A DNA stretch of 17,208 nucleotides from JBKJZO01 sp046715235 (GTDB lineage: Bacteria > Actinomycetota > Actinomycetes > BP-191): contig JBKJZO010000124.1 of NCBI GenBank assembly GCA_046715235.1, positions 1 to 17,208 of the forward strand, in the 5' to 3' direction. The first letter of the stretch is position 1. Each line of letters starts with the position of its first letter. This document shows, one piece after another, positions 1-7,866 of this stretch. The notes under the pieces were generated by a model. It had not been told where the DNA came from. It saw only the letters and a list, made by a program, of their open reading frames with translations, and ran no database searches. The position numbers and the translations under genes are program-made.

Positions 1-64
1 GGATGCGACTGGCGTGTCACGCATGATCACCGCGCGGTCTGAGAGCTGAGCGGCTCGCGGCGGG
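1..64. other. 3' flank of glgP, no gene seen
   Basis: This short stretch lies downstream of the glgP stop codon. It contains GCGTG-T-CACGC at 12-22, whose one-base centre cannot fold as a hairpin, and a loose CCGCG/CGCGG pairing (30-34 with 56-60). Neither is followed by a T-run, so I do not call a terminator. No coding signal is visible. Confidence 0.4.
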
Positions 65-2608
65 TCAGGCCGACGCGACCAGGCCCATCTCCGGGGGCGA
101 CAGCAACGCGTCGTGTTTGGGCAGCACCCGCACCGTGTAGCCGAACGGGCCGGTGTGCTCGAGCGGGATCTCGCCCTCATAACGCCACTGACCCTGATCC
201 TGCTGCCCGGCCACCTGCAGGTCGACGAAGTCGAACGACGTGATCGTGTCGCTCTCGTCGACGCGCCCGAAGGTCGCCTGCACCTGCACGTCGTCGGGCG
301 AGAGCGGGCCGAGGTCGACCTGCGCGCGGATCGCGATGCGGTCACCCTTGACCGGCATGTCGCGCCCGGTCGACTCGACGTGGCGGACGGCGACCGCGGG
401 CCACGACTTGAACACCCGAGCCCGCCATTTCGACAGTTGGCGCGCACCGGCGTACTTGCGGGCGGCCAGCGTGCGCGAAGTGACGGCCGCCGGCACGTAG
501 AGCTGCTCGACGTACTGCCGCAGCATCCGCGATGCCACGAGCTTCGGCCCGGTCGAAACCAGCGTGTGCCGCACCATCTGCGTCCACCGCTGCGGTACGC
601 CGTCGGCGCGGTGGTAGAAGCGCGGCAGCACCGACGTCTCGAGCAGATCGTAGATCGCCTGGGACTCCAGATCGTCGCGCCGGTTGGCGTCCTCGATCCC
701 GACGGCTGACGCGATCGCCCAGCCGTTCTCGCCGTCGAACAACTCGTCCCACCAGCCGTCACGGATGGACAGGTTTAGCCCGCCGTTGAGCGACGACTTC
801 ATGCCGGAGGTGCCGCACGCCTCGAGCGGGCGCAGCGGATTGTTCAGCCACACGTCGCAGCCGGAGACCAGGAACCGCGCCATTTCCATGTCGTAGTCGG
901 GCAGGAACACGATGCGGTGCCTGACCTCCGGGCGGTCGGCGTACTTCACGATCTGCTGCACCAACTGCTTGCCGCCGTCGTCAGCCGGGTGCGCCTTGCC
1001 GGCCACGATCAGCTGCAGCGGCCGGTCCGGGTCGAGCAGCAGCCTTTCGAGCCGCTCGGGGTTGCGCAATATCAGCGTGAGCCGCTTGTACGACGGCACC
1101 CGGCGCGCGAAGCCAATGGTCAGCGCGTCTGGGTCGAGCGCCGAGTCGATCCAGCCGAGCTCGGCCTGGTTGGCACCGCGGATCAGCCACGACTGGCGCA
1201 CCCGGCGACGTACCTCGTCGATGAGCTCTGCCCGCATCGCGGCCCGTGCGCCCCACAGATCGTGGTCGGGTACCGCCGCGAACAACTGCCAGGTCGCGTC
1301 CTGCTCGAGCTGGGTGAGAGCGGGTCCGATGTCCTGGGCCGCCAGCGTGCGGATGCGCGGATGCACCCAGGTCGGCGCGTGTACGCCGTTGGTGACGAAC
1401 GCGATCGGGACCTCGTCGCGGTCAAAACCCGGCCACAGGCCGGCGAACATCTCGCGGGAGACGTGTCCGTGCAGCTCGCTCACTCCGTTGGCCCGCTGAC
1501 CGAGGCGCAAGCCCATGTACGCCATATTGAAGACGGAGCCGTCGCCGCCGGGCTCGTCGCCGAGTTCGAGGATGCGCTCGACCGGCACTCCCGGTGTCGC
1601 ACTCTCGCCGCCGAAGTGCTGCTCGATGAGCTCGGTCGGAAAGCGGTCGATGCCGGCTGGCACGGGGGTGTGCGTCGTGAAAACCGTGCCCGCGCGGACA
1701 ACTTGCAGGGCTGTGTCGTAGTCGAGGCCGTGCTCGGTCATGAGGATGCGGATGCGTTCGACACCGAGGAAACCGGCGTGGCCTTCGTTGGTGTGGAAGA
1801 TCTCGGGCGAGGCGCCGTAGGCGTAGACGGCGCGCACGCCGCCGATGCCGAGCAGCAGCTCCTGCAGCAGGCGGTGCTCGGTGCCGCCGCCGTACAGCCG
1901 GTCGGTCACTTCACGCTCGGCCGCGGCGTTCTCCTCGATGTCGGAGTCGAGCAGCAACAGCGGCACCCGACCGACCTGCGCGACCCAGATCTGCGCCCAC
2001 AGCTTCGCGCCGGCCGGCAGGTCGACGTGGATCCGCGTCGGAACGCCGGCCTCGTCGGCGAGCAGCGTGAGTGGCAGACCGTGCGGGTCGATCGGGGGGT
2101 AGTGCTCCAGCTGCCACCCGTCACTGGACATCGACTGCCGGAAGTAGCCCCGCCGGTAGAGCAGCCCGACGCCGACGAGCGGTACGCCGAGGTCGCTGGC
2201 GGTCTTGAGGTGGTCGCCGGCGAGGATGCCGAGGCCGCCGGAGTACTGCGGCAGGACCGCGGTGATGCCGTACTCAGGCGAGAAGTAGGCGATACATGCC
2301 GGCGCTTCGTCGAGCGTCTGGTACCACCGCGGCTCGGTCAGGTAGCGCTGCAGCTCGGCGTGGATCTCGCCCAGATGCCAGTTGAACTCGGCGTCAGCGG
2401 CCAACTCCTCCAGGCGAGCGTTGGAGACTTCGCCAAGCAGCTTCAGGGGGTCACGCCCCACCTGCTGCCACAGGACAGGATCGATCTGCTCGAACAGCGC
2501 CATCGACGCCGGATGCCAGCTCCACCGCAGGTTCATCACGAGGTCGCCCAAGCGGGCAAGTTCGGTGGGCAACTGCGTACGGACGGTGAAGCGGCGAAGG
2601 GCTCTCAT
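65..2608 (-). CDS. glgP: Alpha-glucan (glycogen) phosphorylase, GT35, short bacterial type
   Basis: The 847-residue protein is a complete alpha-glucan phosphorylase, which cleaves terminal alpha-1,4 bonds of glycogen with phosphate to release glucose 1-phosphate in the cytoplasm. The N-terminal ~100 residues (LRWSWHP near 27-33) match the DUF3417-type extension of actinobacterial phosphorylases. The catalytic region follows, with YFSPEYG at 108-114, QYSGGLGILAGDH at 121-133, HTNEGH at 272-277 and THTPVPAG at 312-319. The PLP site is EACGTSGMKSSLNGG at 596-610, and Lys604 is the expected Schiff-base lysine. The ATG at 2608 has no ribosome binding site but sits 7 bases after a TAGGGT hexamer, which suggests leaderless translation. 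It is divergent from the molybdate genes and opposite in role to the glgE operon on the other strand. Actinobacterial members of this family have sometimes been shown to prefer maltosyl acceptors, so the exact substrate is inferred. Confidence 0.96.
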   Translation of the reverse strand: MRALRRFTVRTQLPTELARLGDLVMNLRWSWHPASMALFEQIDPVLWQQVGRDPLKLLGEVSNARLEELAADAEFNWHLGEIHAELQRYLTEPRWYQTLDEAPACIAYFSPEYGITAVLPQYSGGLGILAGDHLKTASDLGVPLVGVGLLYRRGYFRQSMSSDGWQLEHYPPIDPHGLPLTLLADEAGVPTRIHVDLPAGAKLWAQIWVAQVGRVPLLLLDSDIEENAAAEREVTDRLYGGGTEHRLLQELLLGIGGVRAVYAYGASPEIFHTNEGHAGFLGVERIRILMTEHGLDYDTALQVVRAGTVFTTHTPVPAGIDRFPTELIEQHFGGESATPGVPVERILELGDEPGGDGSVFNMAYMGLRLGQRANGVSELHGHVSREMFAGLWPGFDRDEVPIAFVTNGVHAPTWVHPRIRTLAAQDIGPALTQLEQDATWQLFAAVPDHDLWGARAAMRAELIDEVRRRVRQSWLIRGANQAELGWIDSALDPDALTIGFARRVPSYKRLTLILRNPERLERLLLDPDRPLQLIVAGKAHPADDGGKQLVQQIVKYADRPEVRHRIVFLPDYDMEMARFLVSGCDVWLNNPLRPLEACGTSGMKSSLNGGLNLSIRDGWWDELFDGENGWAIASAVGIEDANRRDDLESQAIYDLLETSVLPRFYHRADGVPQRWTQMVRHTLVSTGPKLVASRMLRQYVEQLYVPAAVTSRTLAARKYAGARQLSKWRARVFKSWPAVAVRHVESTGRDMPVKGDRIAIRAQVDLGPLSPDDVQVQATFGRVDESDTITSFDFVDLQVAGQQDQGQWRYEGEIPLEHTGPFGYTVRVLPKHDALLSPPEMGLVASA

Positions 2609-2615
2609 AGCCGCA

Positions 2616-2621
2616 ACCCTA
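2616..2621 (-). promoter_or_regulatory. Candidate -10 element of glgP (leaderless type)
   Basis: On the minus strand TAGGGT fits the actinobacterial TANNNT -10 consensus and ends 7 bases before the glgP ATG. Transcription would then start at or next to the A of the start codon. There is no Shine-Dalgarno sequence between the hexamer and the ATG. I see no convincing -35 hexamer, so this is a prediction from position and consensus only. Confidence 0.5.
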
Positions 2622-2690
2622 GCGATTCGGTCCGCGCGGGAAGAAACCGGCCTGTCACGCCCCGGTTACGCTTCGGTGCGGCCAATTTCA

Positions 2691-2735
2691 CCGCGAATGC
2701 GGATATCTTACGTTTCCGATACTCCGCAATTGCGG
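2691..2735. promoter_or_regulatory. Two CCGC-N4-GCGG inverted repeats, candidate operators
   Basis: CCGCGAATGCGG at 2691-2702 and the perfect palindrome CCGCAATTGCGG at 2724-2735 share CCGC/GCGG arms around an A/T-rich four-base centre. They are 33 bp apart, close to three helical turns. The second directly abuts the predicted -10 of the HTH-Mop gene and so fills the -35/-10 spacer. This is the geometry expected for a repressor. The obvious candidate is the adjacent molybdate-sensing regulator acting on its own gene and modABC, but that link is inference. Confidence 0.5.
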
Positions 2736-2741
2736 TAGGTT
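2736..2741 (+). promoter_or_regulatory. Candidate -10 element of the HTH-Mop/mod genes
   Basis: TAGGTT fits TANNNT and ends 8 bases before the ATG at 2750. TTTCCG at 2713-2718 is a weak -35 candidate with a 17-bp spacer. GGTAGG at 2734-2739 could alternatively act as a weak ribosome binding site 10 bases from the ATG, so leaderless initiation is likely but not certain. Confidence 0.45.
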
Positions 2742-2749
2742 CCACCGGC

Positions 2750-3160
2750 ATGGGCTCGTTTCGCATCGCCGACGCGGCTCGGCTGCTCGGAGTCAGCGAC
2801 GACACGGTGCGCCGCTGGGCCGACAGCGGCCGCATCTGCGCGACCGTCGACGAGTCAGGACGCCGCGTTGTCGATGGCGCGGAGCTCGCTCGTGCGGCCG
2901 TCGAGTTGAACGCCCGATCCGAACCCCTGGATGCCGGCCCGATCGTCAGTGAGTCCTCGCGGAACCGGTTCACCGGCATCGTCACCAAAGTCACCAAGGA
3001 CACCGTGATGGCGCAGGTCGAGATCCAGGCCGGACCGTTCCGGGTGGTGTCGCTTATGAGCTCGGAAGCCGCGACCGAGCTCGGCCTGGCGCCGGGCGTG
3101 CTCGCTGTCGCGAGCGTCAAATCGACCAACGTCGTCGTGGAAGTCCCGACCCAACCCTGA
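2750..3160 (+). CDS. Molybdate-responsive regulator: MerR/excisionase-type HTH plus Mop (TOBE) domain
   Basis: The protein has 136 residues in two parts. Residues 1-50 form a MerR/excisionase-like helix-turn-helix (FRIADAARLLGVSDDTVRRW at 4-23, then a GRR-type wing). Residues ~70-134 form one molybdenum-pterin (Mop/TOBE) domain that starts at SRNRFTGIVTKV. Mop domains bind molybdate or tungstate oxyanions, so this is probably a cytoplasmic molybdate-sensing transcription factor. It is analogous in logic to ModE but has a different DNA-binding domain. The frame stays open far upstream, antisense to glgP, but ATG 2750 is chosen because the HTH begins at once and a -10 element lies just before it. 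It precedes modA by 32 bases and is co-oriented with modABC. The paired repeats at 2691-2735 are possible binding sites. Confidence 0.88.
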   Translation: MGSFRIADAARLLGVSDDTVRRWADSGRICATVDESGRRVVDGAELARAAVELNARSEPLDAGPIVSESSRNRFTGIVTKVTKDTVMAQVEIQAGPFRVVSLMSSEAATELGLAPGVLAVASVKSTNVVVEVPTQP

Positions 3161-3192
3161 CGTCTCGTCCCCCCAGAGCTCCCGGAGTTCGC

Positions 3193-3978
3193 ATGTACCG
3201 CTCGCTACCCGTCCGCACCGCTGCCGCGCTCACCGTCGCGGTCGGGCTGTTGACCGGCTGCGGCTCCGACGCGCCGAAGCCGGCCGGTGCCGCCACCGCG
3301 ACGGGCTCTGGGTCGATCACGGTTTTCGCGGCGGCGTCGTTGACCGGGTCGTTCACCCAGCTGGGCGAGCAGTTCGAGGCGGCCAACCCAGGGACCAGAG
3401 TGCGGTTCAGCTTCGGGGCCAGTTCCGCGCTCGCCCAGCAGATCATCGCCGGGGCGCCCGCGGACATCTTCGCGTCGGCTAGTGAGAAGAACATGAAGCA
3501 GGCCACTGACGCCGGCGACGCCGCTACCCCGACGACATTCGCCACGAACACCGCGGCGATCGCGGTCTCCCCCACCAGCGCGGCAAAGGTCGGCACCCTC
3601 GCGGACCTCGCAAAGCCGGGCGTGAAGGTCGCTCTCTGCCAGCCGGAGGTGCCCTGCGGAGCGCTCGCGAAGACGGTTCTGGGCAAGGCGAGCGTCACCG
3701 TGCAGCCGGTCACCCAAGGACTGGATGTGAAGTCCACGCTGGCCTACGTCACCAGCGGCGAGGCGGACGCGGCAATCGTCTACGTCACCGACGTGAAAGC
3801 CGCCGGCGGCAAGGTAGTCGGCGTCCAGATCCCCTCGGCAGTCAATGCCATCACCGCCTACCCGATCGCCACCGTCAAGGCCAGCAAGAACCCCGCTCTC
3901 GCGGCTGCTTTCAGGGCGTTCGTGCTGTCGCCTGCCGGTCAGGGCGTACTCGCGGAAGCCGGCTTCGGCTCGCCGTGA
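3193..3978 (+). CDS. modA: Molybdate ABC transporter substrate-binding lipoprotein
   Basis: The 261-residue extracytoplasmic solute-binding protein captures molybdate for ModBC. The N-terminus is a lipoprotein signal: a basic start (MYRSLPVRTAA), a hydrophobic stretch, and the lipobox LTGC with lipidated Cys23. A low-complexity Gly/Ala/Thr linker follows. The mature domain has the ModA hallmarks: ITVFAAASLTGSF near 43-55, a FSFGASSALAQQI segment, APADIFASAS, and SGEADAAIVYVTD in the second half. Length is normal for the family. A GGAG ribosome binding site at 3184-3187 lies 5 bases before the ATG. The stop codon overlaps the modB start by 4 bases. Tungstate may bind too. A ModA identity is well supported by the adjacent modB and modC. 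Confidence 0.95.
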   Translation: MYRSLPVRTAAALTVAVGLLTGCGSDAPKPAGAATATGSGSITVFAAASLTGSFTQLGEQFEAANPGTRVRFSFGASSALAQQIIAGAPADIFASASEKNMKQATDAGDAATPTTFATNTAAIAVSPTSAAKVGTLADLAKPGVKVALCQPEVPCGALAKTVLGKASVTVQPVTQGLDVKSTLAYVTSGEADAAIVYVTDVKAAGGKVVGVQIPSAVNAITAYPIATVKASKNPALAAAFRAFVLSPAGQGVLAEAGFGSP

Positions 3979-4826
3979 CACCACCGACGGCACACCGGCG
4001 GAGCGCCCGCCACGACGTCGACTCTGGTCACGGCCGGCGACGACGGCTCAGTCTCCCGACGGTACTCGGCCCCCCGTCGGCCCTCGCGGTGCTGCTCCTG
4101 ACCTTGCCCCTTGCGGCCCTGCTCGTTCGCGCGCCCTGGCGCGGACTTGGTCCGCTGCTCGCCGAGCCCTCGGTACGCCAAGCCCTCCGGCTCTCGCTGG
4201 CCTCAGCTGCAATGGCCACCGCGGTGTCGCTGGTACTCGGCGTTCCGCTCGCCTGGGTGATCGCGCGGATGCGCTTTCCCGGCCGGCGTCTGGTCCGCGC
4301 CCTGATCATCCTGCCTCTGGTCCTGCCCCCTGTTGTCGGCGGCGTCGGTCTGCTCTACGCGTTCGGTCGCCGCGGCCTGCTCGGCGGAGCCCTCGGGGGG
4401 GCCGGGATCTCGCTGCCTTTCACCACCGCGGGTGTCGTGCTCGCCGAAGTCTTCGTCGCGATGCCGTTCCTGATCGTCACGGTCGAAGGCGCCTTTGCCA
4501 CCTCCGACCAGCGCTACGAGGAGGCCGCCGCGACCCTCGGCGCGAGCGGGTGGACCACCTTCCGGCGGGTCACGCTGCCGATGGTCGGTCCGTCCGTCGC
4601 TGCCGGAGCGGTGTTGTGCTTCGCCCGCGCGCTCGGCGAGTTCGGCGCGACGATCACGTTCGCCGGCAACCTTCCGGGCACGACGCAGACGATGCCGCTG
4701 GCCGTCTACATCGCGTTGGAGAGCAACCCCGAAGCCGCGGTCGCGCTCGCGCTGGTCCTGCTGGCAGTCAGTGTCGCAATCATGCTCGCCCTGCGGGAAC
4801 GCTGGTTGCGGCCAGGTGCGCGGTGA
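3975..4826 (+). CDS. modB: Molybdate ABC transporter permease
   Basis: This 283-residue inner-membrane permease forms the molybdate channel. After an Arg-rich cytoplasmic N-terminus (about 1-30) there are five or six hydrophobic segments, near 34-52, 72-96, 107-130, 150-171, 203-226 and 255-273. The EAA cytoplasmic loop that docks on the ATPase is YEEAAATLGASGWTTFRRV at 181-199, followed by TLP at 200-202. The start is the GTG at 3975, which overlaps the modA TGA as GTGA; no other plausible start lies nearby. Its stop overlaps the modC start by one base. Together these overlaps indicate tightly coupled translation of modABC. Confidence 0.94.
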   Translation: MTPPTAHRRSARHDVDSGHGRRRRLSLPTVLGPPSALAVLLLTLPLAALLVRAPWRGLGPLLAEPSVRQALRLSLASAAMATAVSLVLGVPLAWVIARMRFPGRRLVRALIILPLVLPPVVGGVGLLYAFGRRGLLGGALGGAGISLPFTTAGVVLAEVFVAMPFLIVTVEGAFATSDQRYEEAAATLGASGWTTFRRVTLPMVGPSVAAGAVLCFARALGEFGATITFAGNLPGTTQTMPLAVYIALESNPEAAVALALVLLAVSVAIMLALRERWLRPGAR

Positions 4827-5884
4827 TGCTGAAGGCGCAGGTGAGGGTCGAACGAGGTGACTTCAGCCTCGACCTGGACATCAGCGCGGGTGCCGGCGAG
4901 GTCCTCGTGATCCTTGGTCCGAACGGCGCCGGCAAGACCACGTTTCTGCGCGCCCTCGCCGGCCTCATCCCGCTCACGGCTGGCCGGGTCGAGCTGGCGG
5001 GGCAGGTGCTCGACGACCCGTCGCGGCGGCTCAGGGCCGCTCCGCAGGATCGGCGCGTCGGGGTGGTCTTCCAGGACTACCGACTCTTCCCGCACTTGTC
5101 GGCGCGGGAGAACGTCGCGTTCGGACCACGCAGCACCGGCACTCCCAAGGTGCTCGCACGGGCCCAAGCCGATCAGTGGCTCGCCGATTCCGGGCTGGCC
5201 GGCCTCGAGGCCCGACGGCCCGACCAGCTTTCCGGAGGACAGGCGCAGCGCGTGGCGCTGGCACGCGCCCTGGTCACCGCACCCGCGATGCTCCTGCTCG
5301 ACGAACCGCTGGCGGCGCTCGACGTCGCCACCCGAACTGAAGTGCGCGCCGACCTACGACACCAGCTGGAGCGGTACGCCGGGACAGCGCTACTCGTGAC
5401 CCACGACCCGCTTGACGCCATGACCCTCGCCGACCGGCTCCTCGTCATCGAAGAGGGCCGCGTGGTCCAAGACGCCGCCCCCGAGCAAGTCGCACGACAA
5501 CCCGCCACGGCGTATGTCGCTCACCTCGTCGGCTTGAGCCTGTTCCAGGGCAACGCCACTGCCGGCGTCATCGATATTGGCGGTGGCCGTCAGCTCGTCA
5601 CGTCGGACACGACGCTCAGCGGACCGGTTTTAGCGGTCATCCGCCCCAGCTCTGTCCTTGTGGAGACCGAGCGGCCGAGACATGTGAGCGCACGAAACGT
5701 CTGGGAGCGTCGGATCACCAACCTCGAGGCGTTCGGCGACCGAGTCCGGGTCACGTTCGCCGGAACGCCCGCGCTGCACGCCGACATCACCAACACCGCT
5801 GTCACCGACCTGCGCCTGACAGCAGGCGACATCGTGTGGGTCAGCATCAAAGCCACGGACATCACCACCTACGCGCAGGCCTGA
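4826..5884 (+). CDS. modC: Molybdate ABC transporter ATP-binding protein with C-terminal Mop/TOBE domain
   Basis: The 352-residue ATPase drives molybdate import through ModB. The motifs are Walker A GPNGAGKTT at 31-39, Q-loop Gln83 (VVFQDYRLFPHLS), signature LSGGQ at 135-139, Walker B MLLLDEP at 155-161, D-loop ALD at 164-166, and an H-loop THD soon after. Residues ~285-352 form a Mop/TOBE regulatory domain of the kind that binds molybdate in ModC. The ATG at 4826 shares its A with the modB stop; a GTG one codon upstream is possible. The frame continues upstream over modB only as a shadow. A rare TTA leucine codon lies at 5630-5632. The next gene, glgE, begins 47 bases downstream, apparently from its own promoter. 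Confidence 0.95.
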   Translation: MLKAQVRVERGDFSLDLDISAGAGEVLVILGPNGAGKTTFLRALAGLIPLTAGRVELAGQVLDDPSRRLRAAPQDRRVGVVFQDYRLFPHLSARENVAFGPRSTGTPKVLARAQADQWLADSGLAGLEARRPDQLSGGQAQRVALARALVTAPAMLLLDEPLAALDVATRTEVRADLRHQLERYAGTALLVTHDPLDAMTLADRLLVIEEGRVVQDAAPEQVARQPATAYVAHLVGLSLFQGNATAGVIDIGGGRQLVTSDTTLSGPVLAVIRPSSVLVETERPRHVSARNVWERRITNLEAFGDRVRVTFAGTPALHADITNTAVTDLRLTAGDIVWVSIKATDITTYAQA

Positions 5885-5918
5885 CGGCGACCGCTGGGAT
5901 ACGACGGGGTGCGCCGGG

Positions 5919-5924
5919 TAGGTT
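5919..5924 (+). promoter_or_regulatory. Candidate -10 element of the glgE operon (leaderless type)
   Basis: TAGGTT, identical to the hexamer before the HTH-Mop gene, ends 7 bases before the glgE ATG. Only GGG at 5929-5931 abuts the start codon, too close to serve as a normal ribosome binding site. No clear -35 is visible. It implies that glgE-treS-mak-glgB can be transcribed independently of modABC, although read-through from modC is also possible because I see no terminator between them. Confidence 0.45.
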
Positions 5925-5931
5925 CGTCGGG

Positions 5932-7866
5932 ATGATCGGTCGCATCCCCATCAATAACATTCGCCCGCAGGTCGCCTGCGGGCGCTGGCCGTCCCGCGCA
6001 GTCGTCGGCGAGAGCGTCACGGTCACAGCGACGATCTTCCGCGAAGGTCACGACCTGGTCGGCGCGGACGTCGTCCTACGCGGGCCCGACCGGACCAAAC
6101 GGCCCGCGGTGCGCATGCGCGAGACCAATCACGGCCTGGCGCAGTGGGAGGCGCAGGTCGACGTCGACGCGCAGGGGCGATGGACGTTCGTCATCGAGTC
6201 GTGGGCCGACCCGATCTCGACGTGGCGGCACGGCATCGAGGCCAAGCACGCCGCCGGCGTACCGATCGAGGTCGAGCTCGAGGAGGGCGCGCGGCTGCTC
6301 GAACGCGCCGTCGCCGGCGTACCGAAGGTGGCCCGCCCGCAGCTGACCGCGGTCATCGAGAAGATGCGATGCACCAACGACGACCACGCCACCCGGCTCC
6401 GGGCCGCGCTGTCCCGCGACGTCGTTGAGCTACTCGACAACTACCCGGTGCGCGACGTCGTGACCGCGAGCGAGAAGCTGGCGATCTGGGTCGACCGCAA
6501 GACCGCGCTCTTCTCCGCCTGGTACGAGATGTTTCCCCGCTCGGTGTGCGCCGAGCAAGGCCGGCCCGGCACGCTGCGCACCGCGACGACCGAATTGCCG
6601 CGCATCGCGTCCATGGGTTTCGACGTGGTCTACCTGCCGCCGATCCATCCGATCGGCCACAGCTTTCGCAAGGGCCGCAACAACACCCTGACCGCAGGCG
6701 CTACCGACACCGGCAGTCCCTGGGCGATCGGCAACGAATTCGGCGGGCACGACGCGATCGACCCTGGCCTGGGCACCATCAAGGACTTCGACGCATTCGT
6801 GGCCAAGGCGAACAAGCTCGGACTTCAGGTCGCACTCGACTACGCGCTGCAGTGCTCACCCGACCACCCCTGGGTCAAGGACCACCCGCAGTGGTTCACG
6901 ACACGCGCCGACGGCACGATCGCATACGCCGAGAACCCGCCGAAGAAGTACCAGGACATCTACCCGCTCAACTTCGACAACGACCCCGACGGACTGTCAT
7001 CGGAGTGCTTGCGAGTGTTGCGGCACTGGATGGCCCACGGTGTCCGCATCTTCCGCGTCGACAACCCGCACACCAAGCCGCTCGCGTTCTGGGAGTGGCT
7101 GATCGCTGATGTGAAGAGCACCGACCCCGATGTGCTGTTCCTCTCGGAGGCGTTCACCCGCCCGCCGGTCATGCAGAGCCTCGCGCAGATCGGCTTCACG
7201 CAGTCCTACACGTACTTCACCTGGCGCAACGGCAAGCACGAGATCGAGGAGTACTGCAGGGAGCTCGCGCACACGGACGTGGCCGACTACATGCGGCCGA
7301 ACTTCTGGCCCAACACCCCGGACATCCTCCATGAGTACCTGCAGTACGGCGGGCCGGCCGCCTTCTCGATCCGCGCGACCCTCGCGGCGATGCTGTCGCC
7401 GAGCTGGGGGATCTATTCCGGCTACGAGATGTGTGAAGCGACCGCGCTGCGTCCGGGCTCGGAGGAGTACCTCGACTCGGAGAAATTCCAGCTGCGCCCG
7501 CGCGACTTCACTGACGCACCGCTGGCCGGCCATCTCACGCTGCTCAACCGGCTCCGCCGCGATCACCCGGCGCTGCACTGGCTGCGCAACCTGCGCTTCC
7601 ACACCATCGACAACGACCAGATGATCGCGTTCAGCAAGCGCGCCGGTGACGACTGCGTGCTGGTTGTGCTCAACCTCGATCCGCATCACCCGCACGAGGC
7701 GACGCTGCATCTCGACCTGGCCGAGCTCGGCCTCCCCGCCGGGGCGCGTCTCGCGGCCCAGGACCAGGTCAGCGGCTCGACGTTCACGTGGGACAGCGAG
7801 TGGGTCTACGTGCGGCTCGATCCCTACACGCAGCCTGCGCACATCTTCACGGTCCGGGAGGTCTGA
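5932..7866 (+). CDS. glgE: Alpha-1,4-glucan:maltose-1-phosphate maltosyltransferase (GH13_3)
   Basis: The 644-residue enzyme transfers maltosyl units from alpha-maltose 1-phosphate to the non-reducing end of alpha-1,4-glucans. It has an N-terminal beta-sandwich domain (about 1-110), a helical insert domain (about 115-200), and a GH13 barrel from ~205. Key motifs are YLPPIHPIGHSFRKGRNN at 234-251, FRVDNPHTKP with nucleophile Asp377, FLSEAFTRP with acid/base Glu406, and WPNTPDIL near 459-466 carrying the stabilising Asp. It is slightly shorter than Streptomyces (~675) and mycobacterial (~700) homologues, mostly at the N-terminus. ATG 5932 is chosen because the conserved N-terminal domain starts there and a -10 element precedes it; the frame is open upstream to 5836 over modC. 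The stop overlaps the treS ATG by one base (TGATG). Confidence 0.95.
   Translation: MIGRIPINNIRPQVACGRWPSRAVVGESVTVTATIFREGHDLVGADVVLRGPDRTKRPAVRMRETNHGLAQWEAQVDVDAQGRWTFVIESWADPISTWRHGIEAKHAAGVPIEVELEEGARLLERAVAGVPKVARPQLTAVIEKMRCTNDDHATRLRAALSRDVVELLDNYPVRDVVTASEKLAIWVDRKTALFSAWYEMFPRSVCAEQGRPGTLRTATTELPRIASMGFDVVYLPPIHPIGHSFRKGRNNTLTAGATDTGSPWAIGNEFGGHDAIDPGLGTIKDFDAFVAKANKLGLQVALDYALQCSPDHPWVKDHPQWFTTRADGTIAYAENPPKKYQDIYPLNFDNDPDGLSSECLRVLRHWMAHGVRIFRVDNPHTKPLAFWEWLIADVKSTDPDVLFLSEAFTRPPVMQSLAQIGFTQSYTYFTWRNGKHEIEEYCRELAHTDVADYMRPNFWPNTPDILHEYLQYGGPAAFSIRATLAAMLSPSWGIYSGYEMCEATALRPGSEEYLDSEKFQLRPRDFTDAPLAGHLTLLNRLRRDHPALHWLRNLRFHTIDNDQMIAFSKRAGDDCVLVVLNLDPHHPHEATLHLDLAELGLPAGARLAAQDQVSGSTFTWDSEWVYVRLDPYTQPAHIFTVREV

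Noticed and set aside
12..22. GCGTG-T-CACGC palindrome downstream of glgP
   Set aside because: The one-base centre cannot form a hairpin, there is no T-run, and an 11-base pattern like this is easily due to chance in GC-rich DNA.
2645..2667. AACCGG / CCGGTT six-base inverted repeat upstream of glgP
   Set aside because: The arms are short with an 11-base loop, there is no second copy, and they are not aligned with either promoter hexamer.
917..2749. A very long plus-strand open frame that runs through glgP into the HTH-Mop gene
   Set aside because: It is the antisense of glgP, Arg/Val/Leu/Gly-rich and without domain character. High GC content removes stop codons, and real coding begins only at ATG 2750.
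3845..4825. Upstream in-frame extension of modC
   Set aside because: The translated stretch is Arg/Pro/Ala-rich and overlaps modA/modB in another frame. The ABC domain starts just after ATG 4826.
6997..7842. 281-codon minus-strand frame opposite glgE
   Set aside because: It is an antisense shadow with Arg/Val/Glu/Leu bias and no recognisable fold. GlgE catalytic motifs occupy the same DNA.
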